NCBI GenBank assembly: GCA_022565595.1
Contig: JAIUML010000001.1
Location: forward strand, 62,001 to 126,000
From: Saccharospirillum sp.
GTDB taxonomy: Bacteria > Pseudomonadota > Gammaproteobacteria > Pseudomonadales > Natronospirillaceae
Direction: 5' to 3'
DNA: 64,000 nucleotides
Position numbers and translations under genes: made by a program. Below the pieces are notes generated by a model. It had not been told where the DNA came from, did no database searches, and saw nothing but the letters and a program-made list of their open reading frames with translations. Below are positions 27,922 to 35,130 of the stretch, piece after piece. The stretch's first letter is position 1. Every line of letters begins with the position of its first letter.

Positions 27922-28404
27922 TTATTGAGTGATTCGGGGGTCGTCTTCAGGGTTGATGTAGTCGATCGCCCAGGGTCCTGTACCGTGCAACTGAATCACG
28001 GTCTCCTCTTCGGTGTAACCGAACATTGGCTCGCCCGGCGCCATAATGGCGACGGCACCTTGGGGCAAAGCCTTGGCCTGTTGACGATCAAATTCATCTC
28101 CATGTGCGAAGTAAAAAGTCCCGGAGATCACCGTGACGCGCTCGTAAGCGGGATGCACATGAGGCTCAACCCGGTAGTTGGCGGGCAGCAGCAACCGGAA
28201 GGTGAAGGGGTCGTCTGTACCCAGTTCACCCTCGATTACCGCGATACGAGCGTCACCCGACATGGAGCCAACGGGCCCCCACTCCAGTTCATTAGGTAAC
28301 ACCATAATGTGGCCCTGACCCTTGTAGGGCATATCAGCCGAGACAAGGCCAGCCATCCCCATGGACACCAGGACAATGATGAACAAACGAATGCAATTGA
28401 TCAT
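27922..28404 (-). CDS. Exported cupin-domain protein
   Basis: A 160-residue protein with a signal peptide (INCIRLFIIVLVSMGMAGLVSADM, cleavage near ADM) and one cupin barrel. The metal-site motif is RVEPHVHPAYERVTVISG (two His and a Glu), and a second cupin motif includes the later GAVAIMAPGEPMFGYTEEE. Small exported cupins of this type are common but their substrates are unknown. It lies 38 bases after a methyltransferase gene on the same strand, so it is probably the second gene of the ECF-controlled arm. ChrR, the anti-sigma for a singlet-oxygen ECF factor, also carries a cupin; here the cupin is separate. Confidence 0.8.
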   Translation of the reverse strand: MINCIRLFIIVLVSMGMAGLVSADMPYKGQGHIMVLPNELEWGPVGSMSGDARIAVIEGELGTDDPFTFRLLLPANYRVEPHVHPAYERVTVISGTFYFAHGDEFDRQQAKALPQGAVAIMAPGEPMFGYTEEETVIQLHGTGPWAIDYINPEDDPRITQ

Positions 28405-28442
28405 GTCAAATACTCCTTAATTGATTGGTGTAACACCCCAAC

Positions 28443-29240
28443 TCAATGTTGCGACTTGATGGCCAACAACGAGATGCTCTTCACGCCATAACGTTCGCTG
28501 GCATTCTGTGCAGCTTCGGTCAGAAAGGCGTATTGCGAATTTGGCCAGCCACTGCTCACACTCAGCCCGACACGCTCGATCGCTCGCTGATAGTCGTCCT
28601 GTCGAATGGCACCGCCAATACAGGCCGCCCAGAGAGTGGCATCGCGCTTCACCCCTTCGGGCAGATCCTGCTCGGTGACGATGTCGGAAACCGAAAGTTT
28701 GCCGCCTGGTCGCAGCACTCGTGCAGCCTCGGCGAAGACCCGCTGTTTTTCGGCAGAGAGATTGATCACACCGTTACTGATAACGACGTCTACGCTATTG
28801 TCGTCGAACGGAACGTCCTCGATGTAACCTTCATGAAACGATACCCAGTGAAAATCGGCCTCCCTGGCCAGGCGTTCTGCTTTTCCCCGCTGCGCTTTGG
28901 TCATGTCCACACCCAGAACTCGTCCTTCCGGCCCCGTTTTTAGTGCCGCAATAAAACTGTCCATACCAGAGCCGCTGCCCATGTCCAGCACCACGTCTCC
29001 AGGCTGGATGTCCGCCAGCTCTAGCGGATTCCCGACCCCGGCGAAGGAGTCTATGGCTGCACTCGGAATGCGGTCCAGGTCCTGGGGTGAATAACCCAGA
29101 TGCTCGGCCAGAAGTCTACCCATGGCGAAGTGGTACTCCGCATAAGGTTCTTCAGCGACCTGTTGATACATGTCTTTTACCTTGCTCTCCAACGCCTGTT
29201 GATCGACGTTCAAATCGGTTGCTAATGCCTTGTCGTTCAT
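28443..29240 (-). CDS. SAM-dependent methyltransferase, ArsM-like but lacking its first Cys
   Basis: A 265-residue class I methyltransferase. Motif I is VLDMGSGSGMDS (residues 84-95); acidic VDMTKA ends strand two, and ISNGVINL and RVLRPGGKLSVSDIV follow. The architecture and the WAACIGGA segment (Cys207) resemble arsenite methyltransferases, but the place where ArsM has GCGNP reads FAGVGNP (66-72), without cysteine. The ATG at 29240 follows GGGAGGA. An ECF-like promoter (GGAAC-N17-CGTCC) lies upstream. The substrate is unknown; a metalloid or a small thiol-type nucleophile is possible. It is paralogous to the methyltransferase domain at 30633. Confidence 0.85.
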   Translation of the reverse strand: MNDKALATDLNVDQQALESKVKDMYQQVAEEPYAEYHFAMGRLLAEHLGYSPQDLDRIPSAAIDSFAGVGNPLELADIQPGDVVLDMGSGSGMDSFIAALKTGPEGRVLGVDMTKAQRGKAERLAREADFHWVSFHEGYIEDVPFDDNSVDVVISNGVINLSAEKQRVFAEAARVLRPGGKLSVSDIVTEQDLPEGVKRDATLWAACIGGAIRQDDYQRAIERVGLSVSSGWPNSQYAFLTEAAQNASERYGVKSISLLAIKSQH

Positions 29241-29310
29241 AACCAGAGTCCTCCCATGCTTTCCTGTTTTTCTCGCGGCACGCTGCGTTGGTACCCTAGA
29301 GTCCAGGCAA

Positions 29311-29337
29311 GGACGCAGCAGCATGAAAAATGGTTCC
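29311..29337 (-). promoter_or_regulatory. ECF-type promoter of the methyltransferase-cupin arm
   Basis: On the minus strand GGAAC (29337-29333) is followed after exactly 17 bases by CGTCC (29315-29311). The identical pair with the same spacing lies on the other strand before the sigma gene. The -10 is 70 bases upstream of the methyltransferase start. Confidence 0.7.
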
Positions 29338-29383
29338 TGCTCAATCAGTAAATGACAAAATCGATCGATTATAGAGGGCAGCG

Positions 29384-29410
29384 GGAACTTTTTATCAGGC
29401 CTATGCGTCC
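29384..29410 (+). promoter_or_regulatory. ECF-type autoregulatory promoter of the sigma operon
   Basis: GGAAC (29384-29388), a spacer of 17 bases and CGTCC (29406-29410) match the general ECF pattern GGAAC/-10 CGT. The element is shared with the divergent arm, which argues that the sigma factor drives both arms and itself. Confidence 0.7.
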
Positions 29411-29446
29411 TGCATTTTGCGTGCGTTTTACGCGACCTGAATTCGT

Positions 29447-29467
29447 GCCTATACTTCTGCTATAGGC
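29447..29467. promoter_or_regulatory. Inverted repeat before the ECF sigma gene
   Basis: GCCTATA (29447-29453) and TATAGGC (29461-29467) are perfect inverse copies separated by seven bases, 40 bases before the sigma start. It could be an operator for a second regulator or a leader hairpin. Confidence 0.4.
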
Positions 29468-29507
29468 TGCGGATAAAACACTCGGTCCTACCCTTCAGGA
29501 GTCTGTC

Positions 29508-30167
29508 GTGGGAGTGCCAATGCCACATCCGGATCAACAAGAAGATGAGCAAGGTCTTGATGAGCGCCGAGCAATCTTCAAACAAAAAATCGAGTGCCTG
29601 CTCGATCGTCTTTACGGCACTGCATTAAGATTGACGCGCGACCCGTATGAGGCAGAGGACGTGGTCGCCGAGTCGGTCAGCAAGGCGTGGGCCAGTCTCG
29701 ACCAATTGGATGACCCTCACTCAATGGAGCCCTGGCTATTTCGCATCCTGAACAATACCTTTGTCAGTCACTGGCGGCGTCAACGTCGACGCCAGGAAAT
29801 GGAATCGGAATCGTTAACCGATGAGGAAGACCTGAATGCAGAGCGATTTTCGTTGTTTCGCGAACTCCACCAACCCTTCCTGCTCTGGTGGGGCACGCCA
29901 GAGCAACAACTGCTGAACACTATTCTGCGTGAAGACCTGCAGTGCGCCCTGGACAACCTTCCGGATGCTTTCCGTCATGTGGTTGTGTTGATAGAAGTCC
30001 AGGGATATACCTACGAAGAGGCAGCAGAGATACTGCATACCCCCTTGGGTACAATACGCTCCAGACTCAACCGAGGCCGAGGTCTGTTGCAGAAAGCGCT
30101 CTGGAAACAAGGCAGAGCGGCTGGGCTGGTAGCTGACAGTGGCAACTCGAGTGGAGAAAGACCATGA
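29508..30167 (+). CDS. ECF RNA polymerase sigma factor
   Basis: A 219-residue extracytoplasmic-function sigma factor. Region 2 reads LYGTALRLTRDPYEAEDVVAESVSKAWASL then WLFRILNNTFVSHWRRQRR. Region 4 reads LDNLPDAFRHVVVLIEVQGYTYEEAAEILHTPLGTIRSRLNRGRGLL. A longer acidic linker (about 105-135) separates them. The start is GTG 29508 with AGGAG six bases upstream; ATG 29520 is an alternative. Its stop overlaps the anti-sigma start as ATGA. Candidate targets are its own operon and the divergent methyltransferase-cupin arm. Confidence 0.93.
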   Translation: MGVPMPHPDQQEDEQGLDERRAIFKQKIECLLDRLYGTALRLTRDPYEAEDVVAESVSKAWASLDQLDDPHSMEPWLFRILNNTFVSHWRRQRRRQEMESESLTDEEDLNAERFSLFRELHQPFLLWWGTPEQQLLNTILREDLQCALDNLPDAFRHVVVLIEVQGYTYEEAAEILHTPLGTIRSRLNRGRGLLQKALWKQGRAAGLVADSGNSSGERP

Positions 30168-30556
30168 ACTCCAGGCACCTGAACTGCGATGCAGTCATCA
30201 AACGGGTCATTGATCACCTGGAGAGAACACCAGGGGTACCGCTCGATGCCGAAACAGAAAAACACTTGAAAGCCTGCGCAGACTGCCACAGCCGAGCTGA
30301 AATAGAACGACGCATTCGCATTGGAACCGGCAAACTGAACTGTGAAGAAGTCATCGAATTATTGTTCGACTATCTTGACCAGGAGATAAGCCATCCTTTG
30401 AGTACTCATATCGAACGTCACCTGGAAACCTGTCGCGACTGCTTTTCACGCGCCGAGTTCGAAAAGCGATTAAGAGCCAGAGTACGAGAGAGTGCCGAGG
30501 TTCAGGCACCGGAGCGACTAAAACTGCGCATCAAATCACTCATCGAAAAATTCTAA
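30164..30556 (+). CDS. Zinc-binding anti-sigma factor with duplicated motif
   Basis: A 130-residue soluble protein with no membrane helix. It contains two copies of the zinc anti-sigma (ZAS) pattern Cys-X25-His-X3-Cys-X2-Cys: LNC at residue 8 with HLKACADC, and LNCEEV with HLETCRDC. The spacing is identical in both, so the protein arose by internal duplication. ZAS proteins release their sigma factor when zinc thiolates are oxidised or bound by metals. Translational coupling to the sigma gene makes it the likely partner. The C-terminal helix (APERLKLRIKSLIEKF) may also contact sigma. Confidence 0.85.
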   Translation: MNSRHLNCDAVIKRVIDHLERTPGVPLDAETEKHLKACADCHSRAEIERRIRIGTGKLNCEEVIELLFDYLDQEISHPLSTHIERHLETCRDCFSRAEFEKRLRARVRESAEVQAPERLKLRIKSLIEKF

Positions 30557-30632
30557 TCAGAGAGCGTCCAGTTCGCAGTGACAGCTGGATCGACAAATAA
30601 AACTGAACGCAAGCCAACGGAGGCACCTGTTT

Positions 30633-31853
30633 ATGGTTGCAGTATTGGGCTATTCACGCGAACAGATTGTCGAGGCGGTGAAAGAGATGTACACCCTTGT
30701 GGCCGATGTCCCTACTTCGACCTTTCATTTCCCGGTTGGCCGCAAGGCCTGCGATGCCCTGGGCTACCCCAGAGAGCAAACCGACCCGTTGCCAGAAACA
30801 CTGCTGGAATCCTTTGCAGGAGTCGGCAACCCTTTCAATGCCAACCTCATCCAGCCGGGTGACACCGTCCTGGATATTGGCGCTGGTGCTGGCACAGACA
30901 GCCTTATAGCAGCAGGCCTGGTTGGCTCCAAGGGGCAGGTGATCGCGCTGGACATTACGCCGGCGATGATTGCCAAGCTGAGCCAAACACTGGAAGCGGC
31001 CGGCTACACTAATGTGACCGCCAAAGTAGGGTCAGCCGAAGCCATCCCATTGCCAGACAAATCAGTGGATGTCATCACCAGCAACGGCGCCTTGAATCTG
31101 GTACCCGACAAGCGTCGCGCCATCACAGAGATGTTCCGAGTACTCAGACCCGGGGGGCGTCTACAAATTGCCGATGTCGTGATTCGTAGACCGGTTACCG
31201 TAGACTGTGACAATGACCCACGGCTCTGGGTGGAGTGTGTGGTTGGTGCCACCGTCGACGAAGACCTGGTCACGCTGTTCCGCGATTGCGGATTTCAGAG
31301 TATCAAGACCGTGCGCGTTCAGGACTATTTTGCTCACAGCCCCAGCGCCCAGACGCGAGAGATAGCCACCAGCTTCGGAGCCTACTCCATGGAGCTGAGC
31401 ATGTGTCGCGGCGAGCGTGCACCTTCCACTTTGCAGCAGTGGCTCAAGCGACTCAACCCTCAGCGCTGGGTACGTGCTATCTGGCGGCGAGGGCTGACCG
31501 GCGTGACAGCTTTACTAATGGCGCTGATCTCCTGTTACGGCACTCTGGGCGCCCTGGCGTTACTGCCGTTGCTGGGTATGAACCTGATTCTGGACGAGGG
31601 GATCTGGGCTTTAACCATCGCCGCTTTTACTGTCATCACCGCCGTTGCCGTCGCCGCTGGTTGGCGTCGTCATGGCTCCACCGCCCCTGTCATTGGTGCG
31701 GTTATTGGGGTGGGCACAATCAACTATGCACTGTTTATTAATTACCACTTGATCGTCGAGGCTACGGGTTTTCTTGTGCTTGCCGGCGCAGCGGGATGGG
31801 ACCTCTATCTCAAACGGCGTTCTGAAGCACGAGCCCTGGGGTTGAGTTCATAG
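30633..31853 (+). CDS. Methyltransferase fused to a four-helix membrane domain
   Basis: A 406-residue fusion. Residues 1-260 are a class I methyltransferase paralogous to the 28443-29240 product: FAGVGNP (61-67), VLDIGAGAGTDS (79-90), ALDITP, SNGALNL and WVECVVGA with Cys202. Residues about 288-395 form three or four hydrophobic helices (GVTALLMALISCYGTLGALALLPLLGM, WALTIAAFTVITAVAVAAGW and others) like a MerC-type or small multi-helix membrane domain; only one Cys is present there, so metal transport by a Cys pair is unlikely. It follows the anti-sigma by 77 bases in one operon. The substrate is unknown; the enzyme would be membrane-anchored facing the cytoplasm. Confidence 0.85.
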   Translation: MVAVLGYSREQIVEAVKEMYTLVADVPTSTFHFPVGRKACDALGYPREQTDPLPETLLESFAGVGNPFNANLIQPGDTVLDIGAGAGTDSLIAAGLVGSKGQVIALDITPAMIAKLSQTLEAAGYTNVTAKVGSAEAIPLPDKSVDVITSNGALNLVPDKRRAITEMFRVLRPGGRLQIADVVIRRPVTVDCDNDPRLWVECVVGATVDEDLVTLFRDCGFQSIKTVRVQDYFAHSPSAQTREIATSFGAYSMELSMCRGERAPSTLQQWLKRLNPQRWVRAIWRRGLTGVTALLMALISCYGTLGALALLPLLGMNLILDEGIWALTIAAFTVITAVAVAAGWRRHGSTAPVIGAVIGVGTINYALFINYHLIVEATGFLVLAGAAGWDLYLKRRSEARALGLSS

Positions 31854-31886
31854 AATGACCCTGGTCCGCGTCCGCGGATCATGGCG

Positions 31887-32648
31887 TTAAAGTTCATCCT
31901 GTGGCTGGTTCAGGAATTCACTCAGATCAATGTAACTGTTGTGGTTCAGGCCTGGCAGAACGTGCAGGGTTGCAATGCCGGGCTGAAAGGCTTCCAGCAG
32001 TTGCTCTGCTCGTTCCAGCGGTATGATTTCGTCGTCTTCCGCTGCCACCAATACAGTTGGCACATTCAATTCGGAAGCGTATCGCCAGGATTCATATCGA
32101 TCCAGCATCAACCATTGAACCGGCACGAAAGGAAACTGCTTTTGTGCCACCTTGAGCAGACTATCGAAGGGGGTGATCAGCACCAATTGGTCGACCGGCC
32201 TGGCATTGGCCAGTTGAATGGCGACGCCAGAACCCAGGCTCCGACCAACCAGAATGATGGACGGGTGACTTGCGGCGATGGCGTCATAAAGGGCCAGGGC
32301 GTCGGCGACCAGGCCCTCCTCGGTTGGCCTGCCCTCACTGCCGCCATATCCCCGATAGTGCATGGCATAGAGCGCCATCGATGGCAGTGTTCGCTCGAAT
32401 TCGCCAATGCTGATGCTGACGTCTTCGGCATTGCCGCCAAAATAGATAACCGCCTTATCAAGATGAGTCTGGCGTGCGCGGATAACCAGGCTCACATCAC
32501 CCTGTTGCAAGGTAAAATCACCCGACATCAGGGCACGCTCTGTTGTGTGGTAGTACAGCAGGCTACGTTGATAGAAAAACAGCAGAACACACAAGGCGAT
32601 AAAGCCGAACAGGCCAGCCATTAACAGTGAGCGAGCAAAGTCGTACAT
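31887..32648 (-). CDS. Membrane-anchored alpha/beta hydrolase
   Basis: A 253-residue serine hydrolase of the BEM46/ABHD-type. An N-terminal helix (LLMAGLFGFIALCVLLFF) anchors it. The nucleophile elbow is GRSLGSG with Ser137; HYRGYGGSEGRP (about 97-109) is the typical oxyanion-loop region, and a late His in GLNHNSYID completes a likely triad. The substrate is unknown. Its start abuts the stop of the MFS gene, so it is the last gene of the arsR-arsH-MFS operon. A direct role in arsenic resistance is not evident; a gene of this type has no established ars function. Confidence 0.82.
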   Translation of the reverse strand: MYDFARSLLMAGLFGFIALCVLLFFYQRSLLYYHTTERALMSGDFTLQQGDVSLVIRARQTHLDKAVIYFGGNAEDVSISIGEFERTLPSMALYAMHYRGYGGSEGRPTEEGLVADALALYDAIAASHPSIILVGRSLGSGVAIQLANARPVDQLVLITPFDSLLKVAQKQFPFVPVQWLMLDRYESWRYASELNVPTVLVAAEDDEIIPLERAEQLLEAFQPGIATLHVLPGLNHNSYIDLSEFLNQPQDEL

Positions 32649-33818
32649 TTACGCCTCTGGATCAAAAGTGTTCACGGACTGATTTATCTTGCGTTCTACC
32701 ATCAGCAAAGGTATCAGCATAGCCAAAAGCCCAACCCCCCATGCCCCATAAAAAGCAGGGGCCACTTGCCATGCTATTAATCCACCTGCCAGCAAGGCAC
32801 CGACAGCAGCGGACAGATCACGCCAGAAGGTAAAGCTGTTCAGACTTTGTTGTCGTTCAATTCGGTTCTCTGCTCGGTCTGAAAGCAACCTTGGCACCAG
32901 TATCATGAACAAGCCATGGCCGATAATAGCCAGTGCACTGGCCAAAAGGACTGACTTCAGCGCCATCAGGACACAGGCCAGCCACATCAAGCCAAAAGCC
33001 AGACTCAACCAGGCCCCTGTTTGTTGCCAGGTATCCAATCGAACCACGACAAAGCCGAGCGCCATGTTGAAAAGCCGCTTGCCCACCAGCAACACAGAGG
33101 TCAGTGTCAGTGCCATGGCAGTGGACCAGCCGGCAGCCACCAACAGGGGTGCCAGGATGACGGTCCAAACGCCATCGAAAAGTAGACACAACACAAAGGT
33201 TAGACGATGCCAGGCATTTGGCCAGGGTAACCGGGCGCGGGCGCTCGCACCTTCCTCGGCTTCTGCCCTTGGCAAGGCCAGAGCCGGCAACATCGCCACC
33301 AGACAGAGCATAAAGGACAATACCAGCACCGCCTGCACTGAAACCTGATCAACGATCAGCGGAGTCAGCAGGAGTACCAATAGCGGGCCTACCTCCTGCA
33401 AGCTGGTGTACCAGCCAAGATTAACCATCCGCCGTTCCGGCTGCTCAGTGGCGTAGTGCAAACAGCCCAGGCGCATCAAGGCATAGGCAGAACCCCAGAG
33501 CAAACGGGCAGCCAGCAGGGCCCAGGGGTTCAGCAGCCAGATAAAACTGAGGCTGGCCAGGCTCGCCAGGACAACGGCCTGGATCATGGCCGTACGAGCA
33601 CCAAAGTGCTGAAACCACGGCACCAGCCAGGGGTTGATCAGCAAGCGCACAAAACGATTGGCCGACAACAACACCCCGACCCAAAGCAACGTCAACCCGA
33701 AGTCCTCAAAGAACAGCGGCAACAGCAGGTAGAGCACGGCATCGGAAACCAGCGTCAACGTTAAAACCAGGCTGGCCAGCACCGTTGGCCGGCTGTCTGC
33801 AGCAATCAGGCGCAGCAC
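32649..33818 (-). CDS. MFS transporter in the ars operon
   Basis: A 389-residue major facilitator protein with about twelve helices. The opening [46 protein letters not shown] carries the MFS pattern, and a GARTAM loop follows. It differs from ArsJ, whose start and loops I do not find here. It overlaps arsH by 13 bases and precedes the hydrolase with no gap. Efflux of an arsenical made or changed by ArsH is the obvious hypothesis, since no ArsB, Acr3 or ArsC is present in this operon. Confidence 0.8.
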   Translation of the reverse strand: MLRLIAADSRPTVLASLVLTLTLVSDAVLYLLLPLFFEDFGLTLLWVGVLLSANRFVRLLINPWLVPWFQHFGARTAMIQAVVLASLASLSFIWLLNPWALLAARLLWGSAYALMRLGCLHYATEQPERRMVNLGWYTSLQEVGPLLVLLLTPLIVDQVSVQAVLVLSFMLCLVAMLPALALPRAEAEEGASARARLPWPNAWHRLTFVLCLLFDGVWTVILAPLLVAAGWSTAMALTLTSVLLVGKRLFNMALGFVVVRLDTWQQTGAWLSLAFGLMWLACVLMALKSVLLASALAIIGHGLFMILVPRLLSDRAENRIERQQSLNSFTFWRDLSAAVGALLAGGLIAWQVAPAFYGAWGVGLLAMLIPLLMVERKINQSVNTFDPEA

Positions 33819-34528
33819 GTTTTGCGTTCTACGGCCGAGGCTTCTGCAGCACTGACCACATGGTCAGTCTTGTTTTCGGAATATCGGCGTGTCAGCCCGG
33901 GCGCCTGATCGCGCAACAGGAGGGTAAACCGAAACAGCTCTTCCATCACATCAACCACCCGATCCCGATAACTGGAGTCCTTCATGCTGCCATCGACATT
34001 GAATTCTTGCCAGGCCTTGGCAACAGAGGATTGATTGGGAATGGTAAACATCCGCATCCAACGGCCAAGAATGCGTAAGGCAATGACCGCATTGAAAGAC
34101 TGGGAGCCACCACTGACCTGCATCACGGCCAGCGTCTTACCCTGAGTCGGACGAACAGATCCCTGAGTCAACGGAATCCAGTCGATCTGGTTCTTGAATA
34201 CGCCGGTAAGATTGCCATGCATCTCCGGCGAACTCCAGACCATGGCCTCACTCCAGATCACGGACTCGCGCAGCTCCCGAACCTTGGGGTGATCCGTCGA
34301 GACGTGATCAAAGACCGGCAGACCAGTGGGATCAAAGACCCGGACTTCAGCCCCGAATGCCTGGACTATGCCAGCGGCTTCAAGTGCCAGTTTACGGCTA
34401 TAGGACTCAGGCCTGAGCGACCCGTACAACACCAGAACCCGTGGTGGGTGAGTGGTCACTTGCGAGAACGCCTTCTTTTGCTGCGAGATGACGCTTTCTA
34501 CACTGTGGTCGGGCGCACCACAACTCAT
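33806..34528 (-). CDS. arsH: Organoarsenical oxidase ArsH
   Basis: ArsH is an FMN-dependent NADPH oxidoreductase that oxidises trivalent methylarsenicals to the less toxic pentavalent forms. The 240 residues match the family: [20 protein letters not shown] (flavodoxin-like phosphate loop GSLRxxSxSR), [26 protein letters not shown] and [28 protein letters not shown] precedes the ATG at 34528. An ArsR-box-like motif lies at 34544-34564, so it may have its own promoter as well as read-through from arsR. Because ArsH acts on methylated arsenic, the nearby methyltransferases are of interest. Confidence 0.95.
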   Translation of the reverse strand: MSCGAPDHSVESVISQQKKAFSQVTTHPPRVLVLYGSLRPESYSRKLALEAAGIVQAFGAEVRVFDPTGLPVFDHVSTDHPKVRELRESVIWSEAMVWSSPEMHGNLTGVFKNQIDWIPLTQGSVRPTQGKTLAVMQVSGGSQSFNAVIALRILGRWMRMFTIPNQSSVAKAWQEFNVDGSMKDSSYRDRVVDVMEELFRFTLLLRDQAPGLTRRYSENKTDHVVSAAEASAVERKTCCA

Positions 34529-34543
34529 GGCAACCTCCTATCA

Positions 34544-34564
34544 TTCTAGATATATCGAAATATA
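34544..34564. promoter_or_regulatory. Candidate ArsR operator before arsH
   Basis: TTCTAGA followed by TATATCGAAATATA. The same TTCTAGA-ATCGAA-ATATA arrangement recurs at 34924-34945 before arsR. It lies between arsR and arsH, 16 bases before the arsH start. Confidence 0.55.
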
Positions 34565-34579
34565 AAACCCCAAAAAAAA

Positions 34580-34882
34580 TCAGCACGTTTGATGCACACA
34601 GCACTCTTCCTGCAGAAAGCCCAACAGGGTGTTCAGTTGCTCAAACTGCGCAAAACAGCGCAACACCCGCCCTTCTCGGACCTGCCGTACCAGGCCAACC
34701 TGAACAAGGCGACTGATGTGATGTGAGAGCGTCGAGCCGGGAACGCCCAATGCCTGCTGCAGATCAGCCACCGGCATACCTGTGGTACCAGCCTTGACCA
34801 ATTGGCGATAAAGACCCAGCCGGGTCGTATGGCCGAGTTCGGCCAATTGTTTCGCAGCTTGTTCGAGCGTTAAGCGTTTCAT
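34580..34882 (-). CDS. arsR: ArsR-family repressor with C-terminal Cys cluster
   Basis: A 100-residue winged-helix repressor of the SmtB/ArsR family: LEQAAKQLAELGHTTRLGLYRQL, VPGSTLSHHISRLVQVGLVRQVREGRVLRC (recognition helix and wing). The C-terminus ends ECCVHQTC with Cys94, Cys95 and Cys100. This layout resembles the As(III) site of Acidithiobacillus ferrooxidans ArsR (Cys95, Cys96, Cys102), not the CVC site of plasmid R773 ArsR. The cognate operator candidates are at 34544 and 34924. It is first in the operon with arsH, the MFS gene and the hydrolase. Confidence 0.92.
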   Translation of the reverse strand: MKRLTLEQAAKQLAELGHTTRLGLYRQLVKAGTTGMPVADLQQALGVPGSTLSHHISRLVQVGLVRQVREGRVLRCFAQFEQLNTLLGFLQEECCVHQTC

Positions 34883-34923
34883 GGAGACAGCATAAAACAG
34901 ATGGAGTATTTTTTAAACTATAT

Positions 34924-34945
34924 TTCTAGAATAATCGAATAATAT
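34924..34945. promoter_or_regulatory. Candidate ArsR operator before arsR
   Basis: TTCTAGA (34924-34930) followed by ATAATCGAATAATAT, closely matching the motif before arsH. It lies 42-63 bases upstream of the arsR start, in the expected promoter region. Confidence 0.55.
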
Positions 34946-35130
34946 ATTCTTCTACATGGCAGCAATTCTTTGCGCTGACATCTACTGCCTGCAAGCCCAG
35001 AGCTTCGATATCAAACCTCAAGATAGCACTGGCATCCCAAACCATTGCTATTCCTGCGGCTTTATACCTTGCTCTGAGCTTGCTTGCGTCACTCCCTGGC
35101 AACAGACGTTAACCTTTGGACCAATGGACC

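Noticed and set aside
32649-33818. MFS gene as ArsJ
   Set aside because: Its sequence does not look like ArsJ, and there is no adjacent dedicated gapdh gene; called only as MFS.
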